A stretch of 64,000 nt of DNA from Geodermatophilus sp. DSM 45219 (GCF_900104025.1 NZ_FNIQ01000006.1:248001-312000), one strand, 5' to 3'. Shown: positions 19,001 to 26,680, numbered from the stretch's first letter. Notes: a model not told the origin generated them from the sequence alone. Translations and numbers: made by a program.

Positions 19001-19161
19001 GCCCCGCGGATCGCGGCGCCGTGGTTGGTGAACGCCAGCCGCGAGACGACCGGGACGCGGTTGTGCGCGAGGGCGTAGCTGAGCACCGGCGTCGAGGTCG
19101 CCTGGATCGCCACGGCCGGCCGGGTGCGGGGGTCGGAGGGCCGGACGTGCGTGGTGCTCAT
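13075..19161 (-). CDS. Giant DUF4011-type SF1 helicase with transglutaminase-like and DUF559/Vsr-like nuclease and DUF3320 domains
   Basis: A 2,028-residue multidomain protein. From the N-terminus: an arrestin/Ig-like beta region (about 1-130); a transglutaminase-like motif (GTCLDTV near 234 and EGHAFLGYW near 258); the DUF4011 start WKNSLLDLSLRNRLINYTER (about 400); Walker A GPPGTGKSQT (about 692); Walker B LVVFDEASQ followed by GDSRQMPP (about 1308-1335); helicase 2A motifs ending VTRARRQVVVVSSF; a DUF559/MTES_1575 nuclease-like domain (FRVDLSVA ... LAVLLDGPSWARR, about 1645-1700); a Pro/Ala/Glu-rich linker; and DUF3320 (VPWTPKGGLERKAL, about 1845-1920). This is the architecture of large helicase-nuclease proteins suspected in anti-phage or plasmid defence. 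Monocistronic. Confidence 0.88.
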   Translation of the reverse strand: MSTTHVRPSDPRTRPAVAIQATSTPVLSYALAHNRVPVVSRLAFTNHGAAIRGATVRVGVRDAEGPIGTPVELLVDLDAGQTTVLSDVDLVMDPAAMLQIEEQRPGSIEIDLLVDGEDVGGTAVPVQVLAASQWLAAPLPLALEMLAAHVLPNHPAVTALIAEAADLLEQTTGSGSVQGYQSGPERVDEIVAALTEAVHRRHVRYTEPPASWADVGQKVRTPGDVLDGRVGTCLDTVVTLAAALEQAGIRPLLWVAEGHAFLGYWREERSAESVATTDVAPLVNLVDLGLVRLVETTLLTSRGAAGADLHRAAYDAWLTGDLDRVLGVTDVHRARRDGIVPLPARTRGRDGAVQVVEYRPAVHSVAARPVERTPAPPGGPGSQHGPEVPARVQQWKNSLLDLSLRNRLINYTERAGLPLTVPATHLAVLEDLLHTGTAVQLLPDDRIAAVHRERGLASARDLPTDLLAETLVERRAVHAGVSEGGYLPRLRNLAYKAKTVREETGANNLYLALGSLVWELDGRPLRSPLVLVPVALSPTSRHGVYRMTLDDTGSSTPNYCLLEKLRQVHGLAVPGLIEPGEDGAGIDLDRSLQAMRQALADAGLPHRVEPTADLAVLQFAKYRLWKDLDEHWADLTANPLVRHLVHRPTEAFVDPAPDTAAATDLDELAAACPVPADASQLRAVAEAAAGRTFVLEGPPGTGKSQTITNLLTRAVADGKRVLFVAEKRAALDVVARRLEAVGMGPFALDLHDKGAKASVVRAEVAAALEHAVAVDDEALTADGDDLRAARRTLARYADRLQAENAAGLSYYTARTATLTRRDGVPTLPVSPAFVAAASRETLTEVRRALALLPDIADLVRPSPRHAWAFVDTAHVDLLAAQQTAAAVDQAVRDLPAEPHLARVLREVRTPADLDALAHLLSGPVTSLAVLDEVPTERWNVATTTVLGEVAAFSSAVHPGLERTTPAALALPLGELYVAAQTAQAGRFMARRAGLRAVRDQLAPVLRPGVKVPLGDVPALTEQLWRLQTAASGIVARASVIPGLSVPPTWNPLAEPELLVGQVEWLERAGAATDSASEFAVALRRWVVQGEGPDPAAGAAVARLRDTLTVLLRVVRSSQRRLAEWAGDDGLVLRWQMTRPERGVEHTGLMSLRRWADLVDTLEPLRAAGLHEARALLVTGELPAEDAVRAFEQGLARASVVERRDASGLDDFDAEVHERAITRFTAASRAVREHLRTALPASVLAARPPVAADGEVGALRRELAKARRGLGVRALLARYGRLVTTVMPCVLVSPDSVARFFPAEAGLFDLVVFDEASQIRVADAVGALGRARAAVVVGDSRQMPPTSFAEPTYGVGEDDAVELLGTSVEDEESILSECVQARVPRQWLSWHYRSRDESLIAFSNANYYGNRLSSFPAPTHGRPSSDVDGRGISLVRVNGTFHRTGAGRLLRTNPMEAKAVVAEVRRRFDASPDTLPSIGVVTFNAQQRAYIEGLLRDAGDERLAEALDRTDGEGLFVKNLENVQGDERDVVLFSTGFSVDDRGLLPLNFGPLNRVGGERRLNVAVTRARRQVVVVSSFDPSQLRAEQTSSVGVKHLRAYLDLAALGTDALPRDARPVAVADRHREEIAAALRDRGLSVRTDVGLSDFRVDLSVARAGTPDEPVLAVLLDGPSWARRRTVGDRDGLPVEVLSGILGWPAVERVWLPTWLRDREAVLDRLAATVAAVPVREPAPVAGEAPMVPVAEETVTGDPVAEAPVAGEPETPAVPEPAGPPAPEQRAVVALRAAPSAVVEAVPVEPQPVVRPEPAVADAPVAEQAPAVDGEPPARPARRTPRRATAVPSPDGEAPFVPWTPKGGLERKALDSLDDPRAARTVRRVLVAGLRAEGPVHRDRLVRIAAGAFGLSRVSEARRDALLRLLPEGAVDGEFAWPEALDRTAWTGFRRQAASADRPLEHVAPEEVGNAMVALCRAADGLAEDELATRTAEVFGYRRRTPSLAPLLQAALTRALDGGRLVRQESGVLTAGGQPIS

Positions 19162-19371
19162 GGGCTCCTGTCTACCGGTCCGGACGGACCGGTCCCCTCA
19201 GGCCGGCGAGGCGTCTGGGAGCCCTGTGACGGGTGGGGCGCGACTGACTCCGGATCCGGCCGGGGCTCCTCGCGGAGGGTCACGAAACCGGGCCCGCGTG
19301 CCGATGGAGGCCGTCGGTGTTCCCGTTCCCGCTCGGCGTCGGATCGCCCGGACCGGCCGGGAGGCGGCGCC

Positions 19372-20865
19372 TCAGCCCAGCTGGAAGGGGTCGCGCGTGC
19401 CACCGGTCAGCTCGACGAAGACGGACTTCGTCTCGGTGTACTCGTGGACGGCCTCGATGCCGTTCTCCCGACCCAGGCCGCTGTGCCCGAAGCCGCCGAA
19501 GGGCATGTTGGGTGCGACCACCCGGTAGGCGTTGATCCAGACGGTGCCGGCACGCAGCTTCGCCGCCACCCGGTGCGCCCGGTGCACGTCCTTGGTCCAG
19601 ACCGCCCCGGCCAGCCCGTACGGGGTGTCGTTGGCCAGCTCCAGCGCCTCCTCCTCCGTGGTGAAGGTGACCGCGGCCAGCACCGGCCCGAACACCTCCT
19701 CCCGGACGATGGTGTTGTCCGGGGTCACCCCGGTGACCACGGTCGGCTTGACGAACAGGCCGCCGCGGTCGCCTGCCGCCTCTCCGCCGCAGGCGAAGGT
19801 GGCGCCCTCCTCGCGGGCTCCCCGGAGGTAGCCGAGCACCTTCTCGTACTGCGGCCGGTTGGCGACCGGGCCCATCTCGGTCTCCGGGTCGGTGGGGTCC
19901 CCGAGCCTGATGGTGTCGGCACGGGCCACCACCTTCTCGACCAGCGCGTCGTGGACGTCGGCGTGCACGATCAGCCGCGAGCCGGCCATGCAGGTCTGGC
20001 CGGTGGCCGCGAAGACCCCGGCGACCAGCCCGTTGGCCGCCGCGTCGAGGTCGGCGTCGGGGAAGACGATCTGCGGGCTCTTGCCGCCGAGCTCCAGGGT
20101 CACCCGGTTGACGTTGGCGGCCGCCGCCTGCGCCACCTTGATCCCGGTCGGGGTGGACCCGGTGAAGGCGACCTTGTCGACCCCGGGGTGGGCGGCGAGC
20201 CGCTCGCCGGTCGACCGGTCCCAGCCGGTCACGACGTTGAGCACGCCGGCGGGCAGGCCCGCCTCGTGCAGCACCTCGGCGAAGGCGACCGTCGAGGCGG
20301 GGGAGTGCTCGGAGGGCTTGACGACGCAGGTGTTGCCGGCCGCCAGCAGCGGGGCGAGCTTGAAGGTCAGCAGGAGCAGTGGGGAGTTCCAGGGCGTGAT
20401 GGCACCCACGACCCCGACCGGCTCCCGCCGCGTGTAGCCGAAGTAGTTGGCGTTCACCGGGGGCACGGTGCGGCCCTCGAGCTTGTCGGCCAGGCCGGAG
20501 AAGTAGAGGTACCACTGCGGCAGGGCCGTGAGCTGGCCCAGCATCTCGCGGAGCAGCTTGCCGGAGTCGCGGACCTCGAGCAGCGCCAGCCGCTCGGCGT
20601 TCGCCGCGATGCCGTCGGCGCAGGCGCGCAGGACGGCGGCCCGCTCGAAGCCGGTCAGCTGCCCCCACCGGCCGTCGAACGCGGCGCGGGCGGCGCCCAC
20701 GGCGACGTCGACGTCCTCCGGCCCGCCGTCGGCGATCCGCGCCCACGGCCGTCCGCGGTAGGGGTCCTGCGACTCGAAGGTCGCGCCCGACAGCGCGTCG
20801 ACGGAGCGGCCGTCGATGAAGAGCTTGAACTCCTCCAGTCCGGTGGTGGGCTCCGTGGCGGTCAT
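19372..20865 (-). CDS. NAD(P)-dependent aldehyde dehydrogenase
   Basis: A 497-residue ALDH. The start MTATEPTTG is chosen over one 27 nt upstream because GAGGAGGAGAGG lies at the right distance. Signature sites are VTLELGGKSPQIVF with the catalytic Glu and FAATGQTCMAGSRL with the nucleophilic Cys; GSTPTGIKV is the cofactor turn. It oxidises an aldehyde to the acid; the sequence is betaine-aldehyde/hydroxymuconic-semialdehyde-like but the substrate is not determinable. It sits next to an AraC-type regulator and a thiamine-dependent E1-like enzyme, which may share a pathway. Confidence 0.93.
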   Translation of the reverse strand: MTATEPTTGLEEFKLFIDGRSVDALSGATFESQDPYRGRPWARIADGGPEDVDVAVGAARAAFDGRWGQLTGFERAAVLRACADGIAANAERLALLEVRDSGKLLREMLGQLTALPQWYLYFSGLADKLEGRTVPPVNANYFGYTRREPVGVVGAITPWNSPLLLLTFKLAPLLAAGNTCVVKPSEHSPASTVAFAEVLHEAGLPAGVLNVVTGWDRSTGERLAAHPGVDKVAFTGSTPTGIKVAQAAAANVNRVTLELGGKSPQIVFPDADLDAAANGLVAGVFAATGQTCMAGSRLIVHADVHDALVEKVVARADTIRLGDPTDPETEMGPVANRPQYEKVLGYLRGAREEGATFACGGEAAGDRGGLFVKPTVVTGVTPDNTIVREEVFGPVLAAVTFTTEEEALELANDTPYGLAGAVWTKDVHRAHRVAAKLRAGTVWINAYRVVAPNMPFGGFGHSGLGRENGIEAVHEYTETKSVFVELTGGTRDPFQLG

Positions 20866-20913
20866 CGGCCTCTCCTCCTCGGTGGGGCGCACGGTCCGTG
20901 GCCCCGGTCGTCA

Positions 20914-21288
20914 TCAGGACCGCAGCGTGCGGCTGGGCAGCTCGCCGAACCGGTCGCGGTACTGCTGCGCGAAGCGGCTCTGGTGGCAGAAGCCCCACGC
21001 CGTCGCGACGTCGGTGACGCGGACGCGCGCCGGGTCACCGCGCAGCAGCTCGGCGCGGACCCGCTCCAGCCGGACCCGCCGCAGGTGGGACATCGGTGTC
21101 TCGCCGAGGGCCTGCTGGAACGCCGCGTGCAGCGTGCGGACGCTCATGCACCCCACGCGGGCCAGCTCGTGCGGTGTCAACGGCTCGCCGGCGTGCGCCT
21201 GCACGTACGCCACGACCGCCGCCAGCCCCGGGGTCGCGCAGCGGGTGGCGGACCGCTGCCCGGGCCGGTCGAGGGTGTCGGTGGGCAA
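20914..21288 (-). CDS. Short AraC-type DNA-binding protein (HTH only)
   Basis: About 124 residues from a TTG start preceded by GGAGGTG. It contains both AraC helix-turn-helix motifs: LTPHELARVGCMSVRTLHAAFQQALGETP and VRVTDVATAWGFCHQSRFAQQYRDRFGELPSRTLR. Usual AraC regulators are about 300 residues with an N-terminal sensor domain, which is absent. The upstream frame stays open but is Arg/Pro-rich with no recognisable domain. It is divergent from the E1-like gene and about 50 bp before the ALDH start, a likely local regulator, or the remnant of a longer one. Confidence 0.75.
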   Translation of the reverse strand: MPTDTLDRPGQRSATRCATPGLAAVVAYVQAHAGEPLTPHELARVGCMSVRTLHAAFQQALGETPMSHLRRVRLERVRAELLRGDPARVRVTDVATAWGFCHQSRFAQQYRDRFGELPSRTLRS

Positions 21289-21528
21289 CCCCGCACCTCC
21301 GCCGATCGCCGGGCGGGCCGGTGTGCCACCGGCCTGTGGCGCACGCCACAGTTGGGCACCATACTTCCGCTGTGGCGGGCGGGTACACCCGGCTGCAGGT
21401 CCCGGCCGGTACCGGTCCGGCCGCGGGCCGCGCCCCGCGGATGGTGCACCCCCGTCGTCCGTGATCGGCTGGAGGAGCCGGTGCGACGGCCCGGCGATCG
21501 GCGAGCGACACCCAGGAGCGACGACGGC

Positions 21529-23853
21529 ATGAGCCTCACGGCCACCCCCGCGGACAGCGACACGGGCACCGACCGGGTCCTGCGCGAGATCGAGGAGCGG
21601 GTGCTCTGGCTGGCGACCGCGATCGTCGACCACGCCAACCGCGTGCGGCCCAACCCGGGCGGCCTGAAGGTCGGCGGCCACCAGGCGTCCAGCGCCTCGA
21701 TGGTCACGATCATGACCTCGCTGTGGCTCGAGCAGCTGCAGGCCGACGACCGGGTCTCGGTCAAGCCGCACGCCTCCCCGGTGCTGCACGCGCTGGAGTA
21801 CCTGCTCGGCCAGCTCGACGCCTCGTACCTGACGACCCTGCGGGAGTTCGGCGGCCTGCAGAGCTACCCCAGCCGGTCGAAGGACCCGGTCCCGGCCGAC
21901 TACTCGACCGGCAGCGTCGGCATCGGGGCGACCGCCCCGATCTGGGGCGCGATCGCCCGCCGCTACGTCAACACCCAGCTCGGTGCCGGCGGCACCGGGC
22001 GGCAGTGGTCGCTGGTCGGGGACGCCGAGCTGGACGAGGGCGCCGTCTGGGAGGCCGTGCTCGACCCGATGGTCGCCGAGCTCGGCGAGGTGGTGTGGGT
22101 CGTCGACCTCAACCGGCAGTCGCTGGACCGCGTCGTCCCGATGATGGGGGCCACCCGGCTGCAGGGGATGTTCGCCGCGGCGGGGTGGCAGGTGCTCACC
22201 GTCAAGTACGGGCGGCTGCTCGAGGAGCTGTTCACCCGGCCGGGCGGGGCGGCGCTGCGCGGGCGGATCGACGGGATGTCCAACCCCGAGTACCAGCGGC
22301 TGCTGCGCCACGACGCCGCCGACCTGCGCCGGCTGCTGCCCGGGGAGGGGCCGGGTGCGGCGGACGTCGCCGCGCTGGTCGCCGACCTGTCGGACGCCGA
22401 CCTGAGCGCCGCGGTGCGCAACCTCGGCGGGCACGACCCGGCCGCGCTGCGCGAGGCGTTCGAGCAGATCGACGACACCCGCCCGACGGTGGTCCTCGCC
22501 TACACGCTCAAGGGGTACGGGCTGGCCACCGAGGGCCACCCGCAGAACCACTCGGCCCTGCTGACCGAGGCGCAGCTGCACGAGCTCGCCGCACGCCTGG
22601 GCGTGGACCCCGCCGACCCGTGGGCGGGCCTGCCGGCCGACGGCGCCGCGGGCCGGCTGCTGGCCGCGGCTGCGGAGCGGCTGCGCCGGCGGGCGTACGA
22701 GGCGCAGTCGGCCCCGCCGGTGCCGGCCGACCTCGGCCGCACGCCCTCGGGGACGGCCACCACGCAGGCCGCCCTGGGCCGCACCCTGCTCGACCTCAAC
22801 CGGGCCGCCCCCGAGGCGGGTCGGCGGGTGGTCACCGTCAGCCCGGACGTCAGCTCCTCGACCAACCTCGGCGGCTGGGTCAACAAGGTCGGTGTCTGGT
22901 CGCACGAGGACCGGCGCAACTGGTTCGCCGACGACGCGGAGACGATCCTGCACTGGCGGGAGCGCCCCACCGGTCAGCACATCGAGCTCGGCATCGCCGA
23001 GACCAACCTGGTCGGTGCGATCGGTGAGCTGGGGGCGACCTGGAGCCGCTGGGGTCAGCCGCTGCTGCCGATCGGGGTGCTCTACGACCCGTTCGTCGAG
23101 CGGGCGCTGGAGCCGTGGTCGTTCGGCATCTACGCCGGCGGCCAGTCGGTCCTGGTCGGGACGCCGTCGGGCGTGACGCTGGCCCCCGAGGGCGGCGCCC
23201 ACCAGTCGATCACCACGCCGTCCGTCGGGCTGGAGCAGCCCGGTTGCGTGACCTACGAGCCGGCGTTCGCGCTCGACACCGAGTGGTGCCTGCTGGCCGC
23301 GCTCGGCCGGCTGGGCAGGCCCGGCGGGTCCTCGGCCTACCTCCGGTTGTCCACCCGCCCGGTGGACCAGATGCTGGCGGCCGTCCCGGCCGACCCGGCC
23401 GCGCGCGAGCGCCGTCGCCGCCAGGTCGTCGCCGGCGCCTACCCGCTGCGACGGCCCGCCCGGCCGGTGGTCACCGTCGCGGCCATGGGCGCCCTGGTGC
23501 CCGAGGCGCTGGCCGCCGCCGACCGGCTGGACGCGCTCGGTTTGGCCGCCGACGTGGTCTGCGTGACCAGCCCGGGGCAGCTGTTCCGGGCGCTGCAGGG
23601 CCGCCGCGGGCTCGACGAGGCCCCCGGCTGGGTGCTCGACAGCGTGTTCCCGGCGGAGCGCGCGGCGCCGATGGTCACCCTGCTGGACGGGCATCCGCAC
23701 ACGCTGGCGTTCCTGGCCGGCGTCCGCGGCGTGCCGGCCACCCACCTGGGCGTCACCGCCTTCGGGCAGAGCGGCGACCTGGACAGCGTCTACCGCCACC
23801 ACGGCCTCGACGTGGACTCGATCGTCGGTGCCGCCCTGGACCTGGTCGAGTAA
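21529..23853 (+). CDS. Thiamine-diphosphate E1-like (pyruvate dehydrogenase/transketolase family) enzyme
   Basis: A 774-residue enzyme of the AceE/transketolase fold. Start MSLTATPADS has AGGAG 10 nt upstream. The N-terminal half has GGHQASSASMVTIMTSLWLEQL and the TPP-binding block GDAELDEGAVWEAV ... VVWVVDLNRQSLDR. The C-terminal half has GIAETNLVGAIGELGATWSRWGQPLLPIGVLYDPF and the phosphate-site region EGGAHQSITTPSVGLEQPG. AceE proteins are about 900 residues, so this is a shorter member. No E2/E3 genes are adjacent, so it may act alone or with unlinked E2. The AraC-like regulator and ALDH are divergent neighbours. Confidence 0.85.
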   Translation: MSLTATPADSDTGTDRVLREIEERVLWLATAIVDHANRVRPNPGGLKVGGHQASSASMVTIMTSLWLEQLQADDRVSVKPHASPVLHALEYLLGQLDASYLTTLREFGGLQSYPSRSKDPVPADYSTGSVGIGATAPIWGAIARRYVNTQLGAGGTGRQWSLVGDAELDEGAVWEAVLDPMVAELGEVVWVVDLNRQSLDRVVPMMGATRLQGMFAAAGWQVLTVKYGRLLEELFTRPGGAALRGRIDGMSNPEYQRLLRHDAADLRRLLPGEGPGAADVAALVADLSDADLSAAVRNLGGHDPAALREAFEQIDDTRPTVVLAYTLKGYGLATEGHPQNHSALLTEAQLHELAARLGVDPADPWAGLPADGAAGRLLAAAAERLRRRAYEAQSAPPVPADLGRTPSGTATTQAALGRTLLDLNRAAPEAGRRVVTVSPDVSSSTNLGGWVNKVGVWSHEDRRNWFADDAETILHWRERPTGQHIELGIAETNLVGAIGELGATWSRWGQPLLPIGVLYDPFVERALEPWSFGIYAGGQSVLVGTPSGVTLAPEGGAHQSITTPSVGLEQPGCVTYEPAFALDTEWCLLAALGRLGRPGGSSAYLRLSTRPVDQMLAAVPADPAARERRRRQVVAGAYPLRRPARPVVTVAAMGALVPEALAAADRLDALGLAADVVCVTSPGQLFRALQGRRGLDEAPGWVLDSVFPAERAAPMVTLLDGHPHTLAFLAGVRGVPATHLGVTAFGQSGDLDSVYRHHGLDVDSIVGAALDLVE

Positions 23854-23859
23854 GGAGAA

Positions 23860-23963
23860 GGACCCCCTTGCCCCCCGCCCCTCGGAGAAGGACCCCGTCC
23901 TCCCCACCCCTCGCACGCTCGGGGCGGGACCCGGGACGGGGCCAGGGCCCCTGCACGGGGGCC
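23860..23963 (+). repeat. Nested post-stop inverted repeats, copy C
   Basis: It starts 6 nt after the E1-like gene's TAA stop. An outer element opens with GGACCCCCTTGCCCCCC and closes with CTGCACGGGGGCC (to 23963). Inside it sits a full copy of the family (about 23890-23943) opening GGACCCCGTCCTCCCCACC and closing GGGACGGGGCC. The repeated lead-in CGGAGAAGGACCCC suggests that one element inserted into, or was copied within, another. Confidence 0.75.
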
Positions 23964-23995
23964 GTTCCAGCACCTCACCGTGGAGAGGACCCGCC

Positions 23996-24529
23996 ATGAC
24001 CGCAGTGCAGACGTCCGGCGTCGTCGCCGAGCAGACCCGGATCGCCGAGGAGACGCTGCAGGAGGTCGAGGACCTGCTGCGCAGCATCTCCGACGCCGAC
24101 CTGCACCGGGCCGACCCGGGTGGCGGCTGGACGGGGGCCCAGATCGTCAGCCACATGACGCTGGCCGGCCTGCTGTGGGTGGGCGACGTCCAGCGGCTGG
24201 TGGCCGACCCCGACCTCGACCTGTTCTACCGGGAGGAGATCGGGCACGACGTCACCGGCGCGGTGCCCCCGACGGCGGCCGAGGCGGCCGACAAGATCGC
24301 CTCCCTGCGGCACACCGTGGTCGGCACCATGCCCACGCACACCGAGGAGGTGCTGCGCCGGGAGGTCGAGATCACCACACTGGGACGGCGCACCGTGGCG
24401 GAGTGGCTGCCGGTGGTCGTGGGGCACCTCGCCCACCACCGGGACCAGCTGCACGACGTGCTGAGGTCCCGCGGCCGGCTGCCGGAGCGGTTCGACCGGG
24501 CCGCCGGCGCGCCCGGGGCGGAGGGCTGA
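23996..24529 (+). CDS. DinB-family protein
   Basis: A 177-residue four-helix-bundle protein of the DinB/maleylpyruvate-isomerase/bacillithiol-transferase superfamily. Candidate metal ligands are the His in QIVSHMTLAG and the two in VVGHLAHHRDQLHDVL. RBS GGAGAGG precedes the ATG. Members are thiol transferases or DNA-damage-induced proteins. It lies one nucleotide before the alcohol dehydrogenase gene (GTG start), so the two form an operon. Specific reaction unknown. Confidence 0.82.
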   Translation: MTAVQTSGVVAEQTRIAEETLQEVEDLLRSISDADLHRADPGGGWTGAQIVSHMTLAGLLWVGDVQRLVADPDLDLFYREEIGHDVTGAVPPTAAEAADKIASLRHTVVGTMPTHTEEVLRREVEITTLGRRTVAEWLPVVVGHLAHHRDQLHDVLRSRGRLPERFDRAAGAPGAEG

Positions 24530-24530
24530 G

Positions 24531-25550
24531 GTGCGCGCCGCCGTCCTGACCGGCGTCGGGCGGGTCGAGGTGCAGGAGCGGCCCGAGCCGGTCGCGGCGC
24601 CCGGCTGGGTCGTCGTCCGGGTGGACGTGGCCTCGCTCTGCGGCACCGACGCCCACCAGTACGAGGGCCGGATCGACTCGCCGTTCCCGCGCGTCCCCGG
24701 GCACGACTTCGCCGGCACGGTGGACTCGGTCGGCGACGGCGTCGACCCGGGGCTGGCCGGCCGGCAGTTCGCCGTCAAGCCGTCCCTGCCGTGCGGGGAG
24801 TGCGCCGCCTGCACGGCCGGGTCCCCGCTGGACTGCCCGCGGAAGAAGCTGATCGGCTTGTGGTCCGACGGCTGCCTGGCCGAGCGGATCGCCGTCCCCG
24901 CGGTCAACCTGGTGCCGATACCCGACGGCGTCCCGGTGTGGGGCGCGGCCCTCCTGGAGCCGTTCGCCGTCGCGCTGAACTGCGTCGACCGGCTCGACCT
25001 GCGGCTGGGCGACACCGTGCTGGTGCTCGGGCAGGGGCCGATCGGGCTGGCGGTGGCCCGCCTGGCGGCCGCGTCGGGCGCCGGCCAGCTGCTGGTCACC
25101 GACGTCCGCGAGGAGGTGTTCGAGGTGTCGCGGGCCTACGGCGCGACGGCGTGCCTGGACAGCCGGGCCGACGACCTGGTGCAGCAGGTCCTCGGCGCCA
25201 CCGGCGGGCGCGGCGCGGACGTGGTGATCGAGACCTCCGGGGCGCCGGCCGCCACGGCCTCGGTCATCGACCTGGTCCGCAAGGAGGGCAAGGCGAGCTT
25301 CATCGGCTTCGCCAACGACCTGCCCGGGATCCCGGTGGTGCCGATGATGCTCAAGACGCTGACCGTCTTCGGCATCGGCGGCAACGGTGGTCGCGGCCAG
25401 TACGAGCGCTCGCTGGAGCTGATCCGGACCGGCCGGGTGGACCTGGCGCCGCTGGTCACCCACCGGTTCGGTCTCGATGACGTCGCCGAGGCGTTCGAGG
25501 TCGCCTCGACCAAGCGGGACGGCGCGATCAAGGTGGTGGTCGAGCTGTGA
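24531..25550 (+). CDS. Zinc-dependent MDR alcohol (sugar/threonine-type) dehydrogenase
   Basis: A 339-residue medium-chain dehydrogenase. The catalytic zinc motif is SLCGTDAHQYEG followed by GHDFAGTV; the structural zinc loop is CGECAACTAGSPLDC; the NAD-binding turn is LGQGPIGLAVARLAA. It resembles sorbitol/threonine dehydrogenases. GTG start, immediately after the DinB-family gene. The acidic residue after beta-2 (VTDVREE) favours NAD over NADP. Substrate not determinable. Confidence 0.9.
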   Translation: MRAAVLTGVGRVEVQERPEPVAAPGWVVVRVDVASLCGTDAHQYEGRIDSPFPRVPGHDFAGTVDSVGDGVDPGLAGRQFAVKPSLPCGECAACTAGSPLDCPRKKLIGLWSDGCLAERIAVPAVNLVPIPDGVPVWGAALLEPFAVALNCVDRLDLRLGDTVLVLGQGPIGLAVARLAAASGAGQLLVTDVREEVFEVSRAYGATACLDSRADDLVQQVLGATGGRGADVVIETSGAPAATASVIDLVRKEGKASFIGFANDLPGIPVVPMMLKTLTVFGIGGNGGRGQYERSLELIRTGRVDLAPLVTHRFGLDDVAEAFEVASTKRDGAIKVVVEL

Positions 25551-25558
25551 CCCTGGCA

Positions 25559-25662
25559 GGACCCCCGTGCCCCCCACTGCTCGGAGAAGGACCCCGTCCT
25601 CCCCAGCCCTCGCCAGCTCGGGCCGGGACCCGGGACGCGGCCGGGGACCCTGCACGGGGGCC
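25559..25662 (+). repeat. Nested post-stop inverted repeats, copy D
   Basis: It begins 8 nt after the dehydrogenase stop. Outer arms GGACCCCCGTGC and GCACGGGGGCC enclose a full inner copy (GGACCCCGTCCTCCCC ... GGGACGCGGCC) introduced by CGGAGAAGG. It is the same nested design as copy C, 1.7 kb away, so the composite itself is duplicated. It also separates two convergent genes. Confidence 0.75.
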
Positions 25663-25670
25663 GGAGTGCT

Positions 25671-26576
25671 TCAGCCGCTGATCCGCTTGAAGCGGTCGGG
25701 CGGGGCCTCCCCGCCGGCCGTGACCTGCGCCGACCACCCGTCCAGCCGGCGGGTCAGCTCGGGCAGGTCGGGGCCGATCGCGTCGAGCACGGGAGCGAGC
25801 GCCGCCTCGGTCTGCTCCTCGATCCCGGCGCGCAGGCGACGGCCCGCACCGGTCAGCCCGCGCTCGTCCGCCAACCCGCGCCCGGCCAGCTCCGCAGCGG
25901 CCGCGGCCATCGCCTCCGGGGACCACCCGCGGGTCGCGGCGTAGCTGGTCGGCTCCCAGCCGACCCAGTGCTCGGTCATCAGGTTCATCTGCAGGCCGGT
26001 GAGGCCCGCGGCGACGTTGGCCGCCTGGTGGACGTCGCCCCGGTATTCACGCAGCAGGCCGGCGGCGTGCCAGAGCCCACCGAGCGGGTCGGCCGGCCAC
26101 GGCAGCGAGACCAGCCCGGCGAACAGCGGCCGGCCGGCGAGGTCGGCCGTCACCGCGTCGATGCCCCGGCGGAGCTGCTCGACAGCGTCCTCGACGTCGG
26201 CGTCGGCGAGCAGCCGGCGCAGCGACTCGACCGAGCCCTCCTCGCGCGCGGCCAGCACCTCCTCGCGGGACGCGAGGCCGCGGGCCTGCTCGTAGAGGGA
26301 GCCGATGAGGCCCGGTTCGAAGACACCGAAGGCGGCGACCACGACCGGTGCGACGGGTTCGCCCATGGGTGCCGCGCGCCCCCACACGTACCCGGTCAGG
26401 AAGTCCAGCCCCAGTGCGGCGAACCGCTCGTTGACCGCCCGGGACCAGAAGCTGATCGTGGCGAGGGGCTCGGCGGCGTCGCGCAGCCGGCGGGCGGGGG
26501 TGTCGGGCACCCCGGGTGCCGGCCGCGGGGTCTCGGGCTCGGAGAGGAAGACGGTGCGGGCGGTGGCGTAGTCCAC
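25671..26576 (-). CDS. SCO6745-family protein
   Basis: A 301-residue protein of the actinobacterial SCO6745 family, a helical protein related to HTH-type folds. Typical blocks are AAEPLATISFWSRAVNERFAALGLDFLTGYVWGRAAPMG, the DPLGGLWHAAGLLREYRGDVHQ segment, and the C-terminal TGAGRRLRAGIEEQTEAA. The annotated GTG start gives an atypical first 20-25 residues; a GTG about 22 codons later (VPDTPARRLRD) would match the usual N-terminus better. Function unknown. Convergent with the dehydrogenase gene. Confidence 0.75.
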   Translation of the reverse strand: MDYATARTVFLSEPETPRPAPGVPDTPARRLRDAAEPLATISFWSRAVNERFAALGLDFLTGYVWGRAAPMGEPVAPVVVAAFGVFEPGLIGSLYEQARGLASREEVLAAREEGSVESLRRLLADADVEDAVEQLRRGIDAVTADLAGRPLFAGLVSLPWPADPLGGLWHAAGLLREYRGDVHQAANVAAGLTGLQMNLMTEHWVGWEPTSYAATRGWSPEAMAAAAAELAGRGLADERGLTGAGRRLRAGIEEQTEAALAPVLDAIGPDLPELTRRLDGWSAQVTAGGEAPPDRFKRISG

Positions 26577-26680
26577 CGTCGCATCGTGGCCCGCGGGGTG
26601 GTCCGGCCACCATCCGCACAGCGCAGCGCTGCGGCGGCTCCCCGCTTGCCCGGCGGGCGCGGGTGCCGCAGGTTGCTGGC

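Noticed and set aside
12457..21528. A 3,000-codon upstream extension of the E1-like gene frame
   Set aside because: High GC removes stop codons. Everything before ATG 21529 is Arg/Gly/Pro/His-rich and runs antisense through the helicase and ALDH genes.
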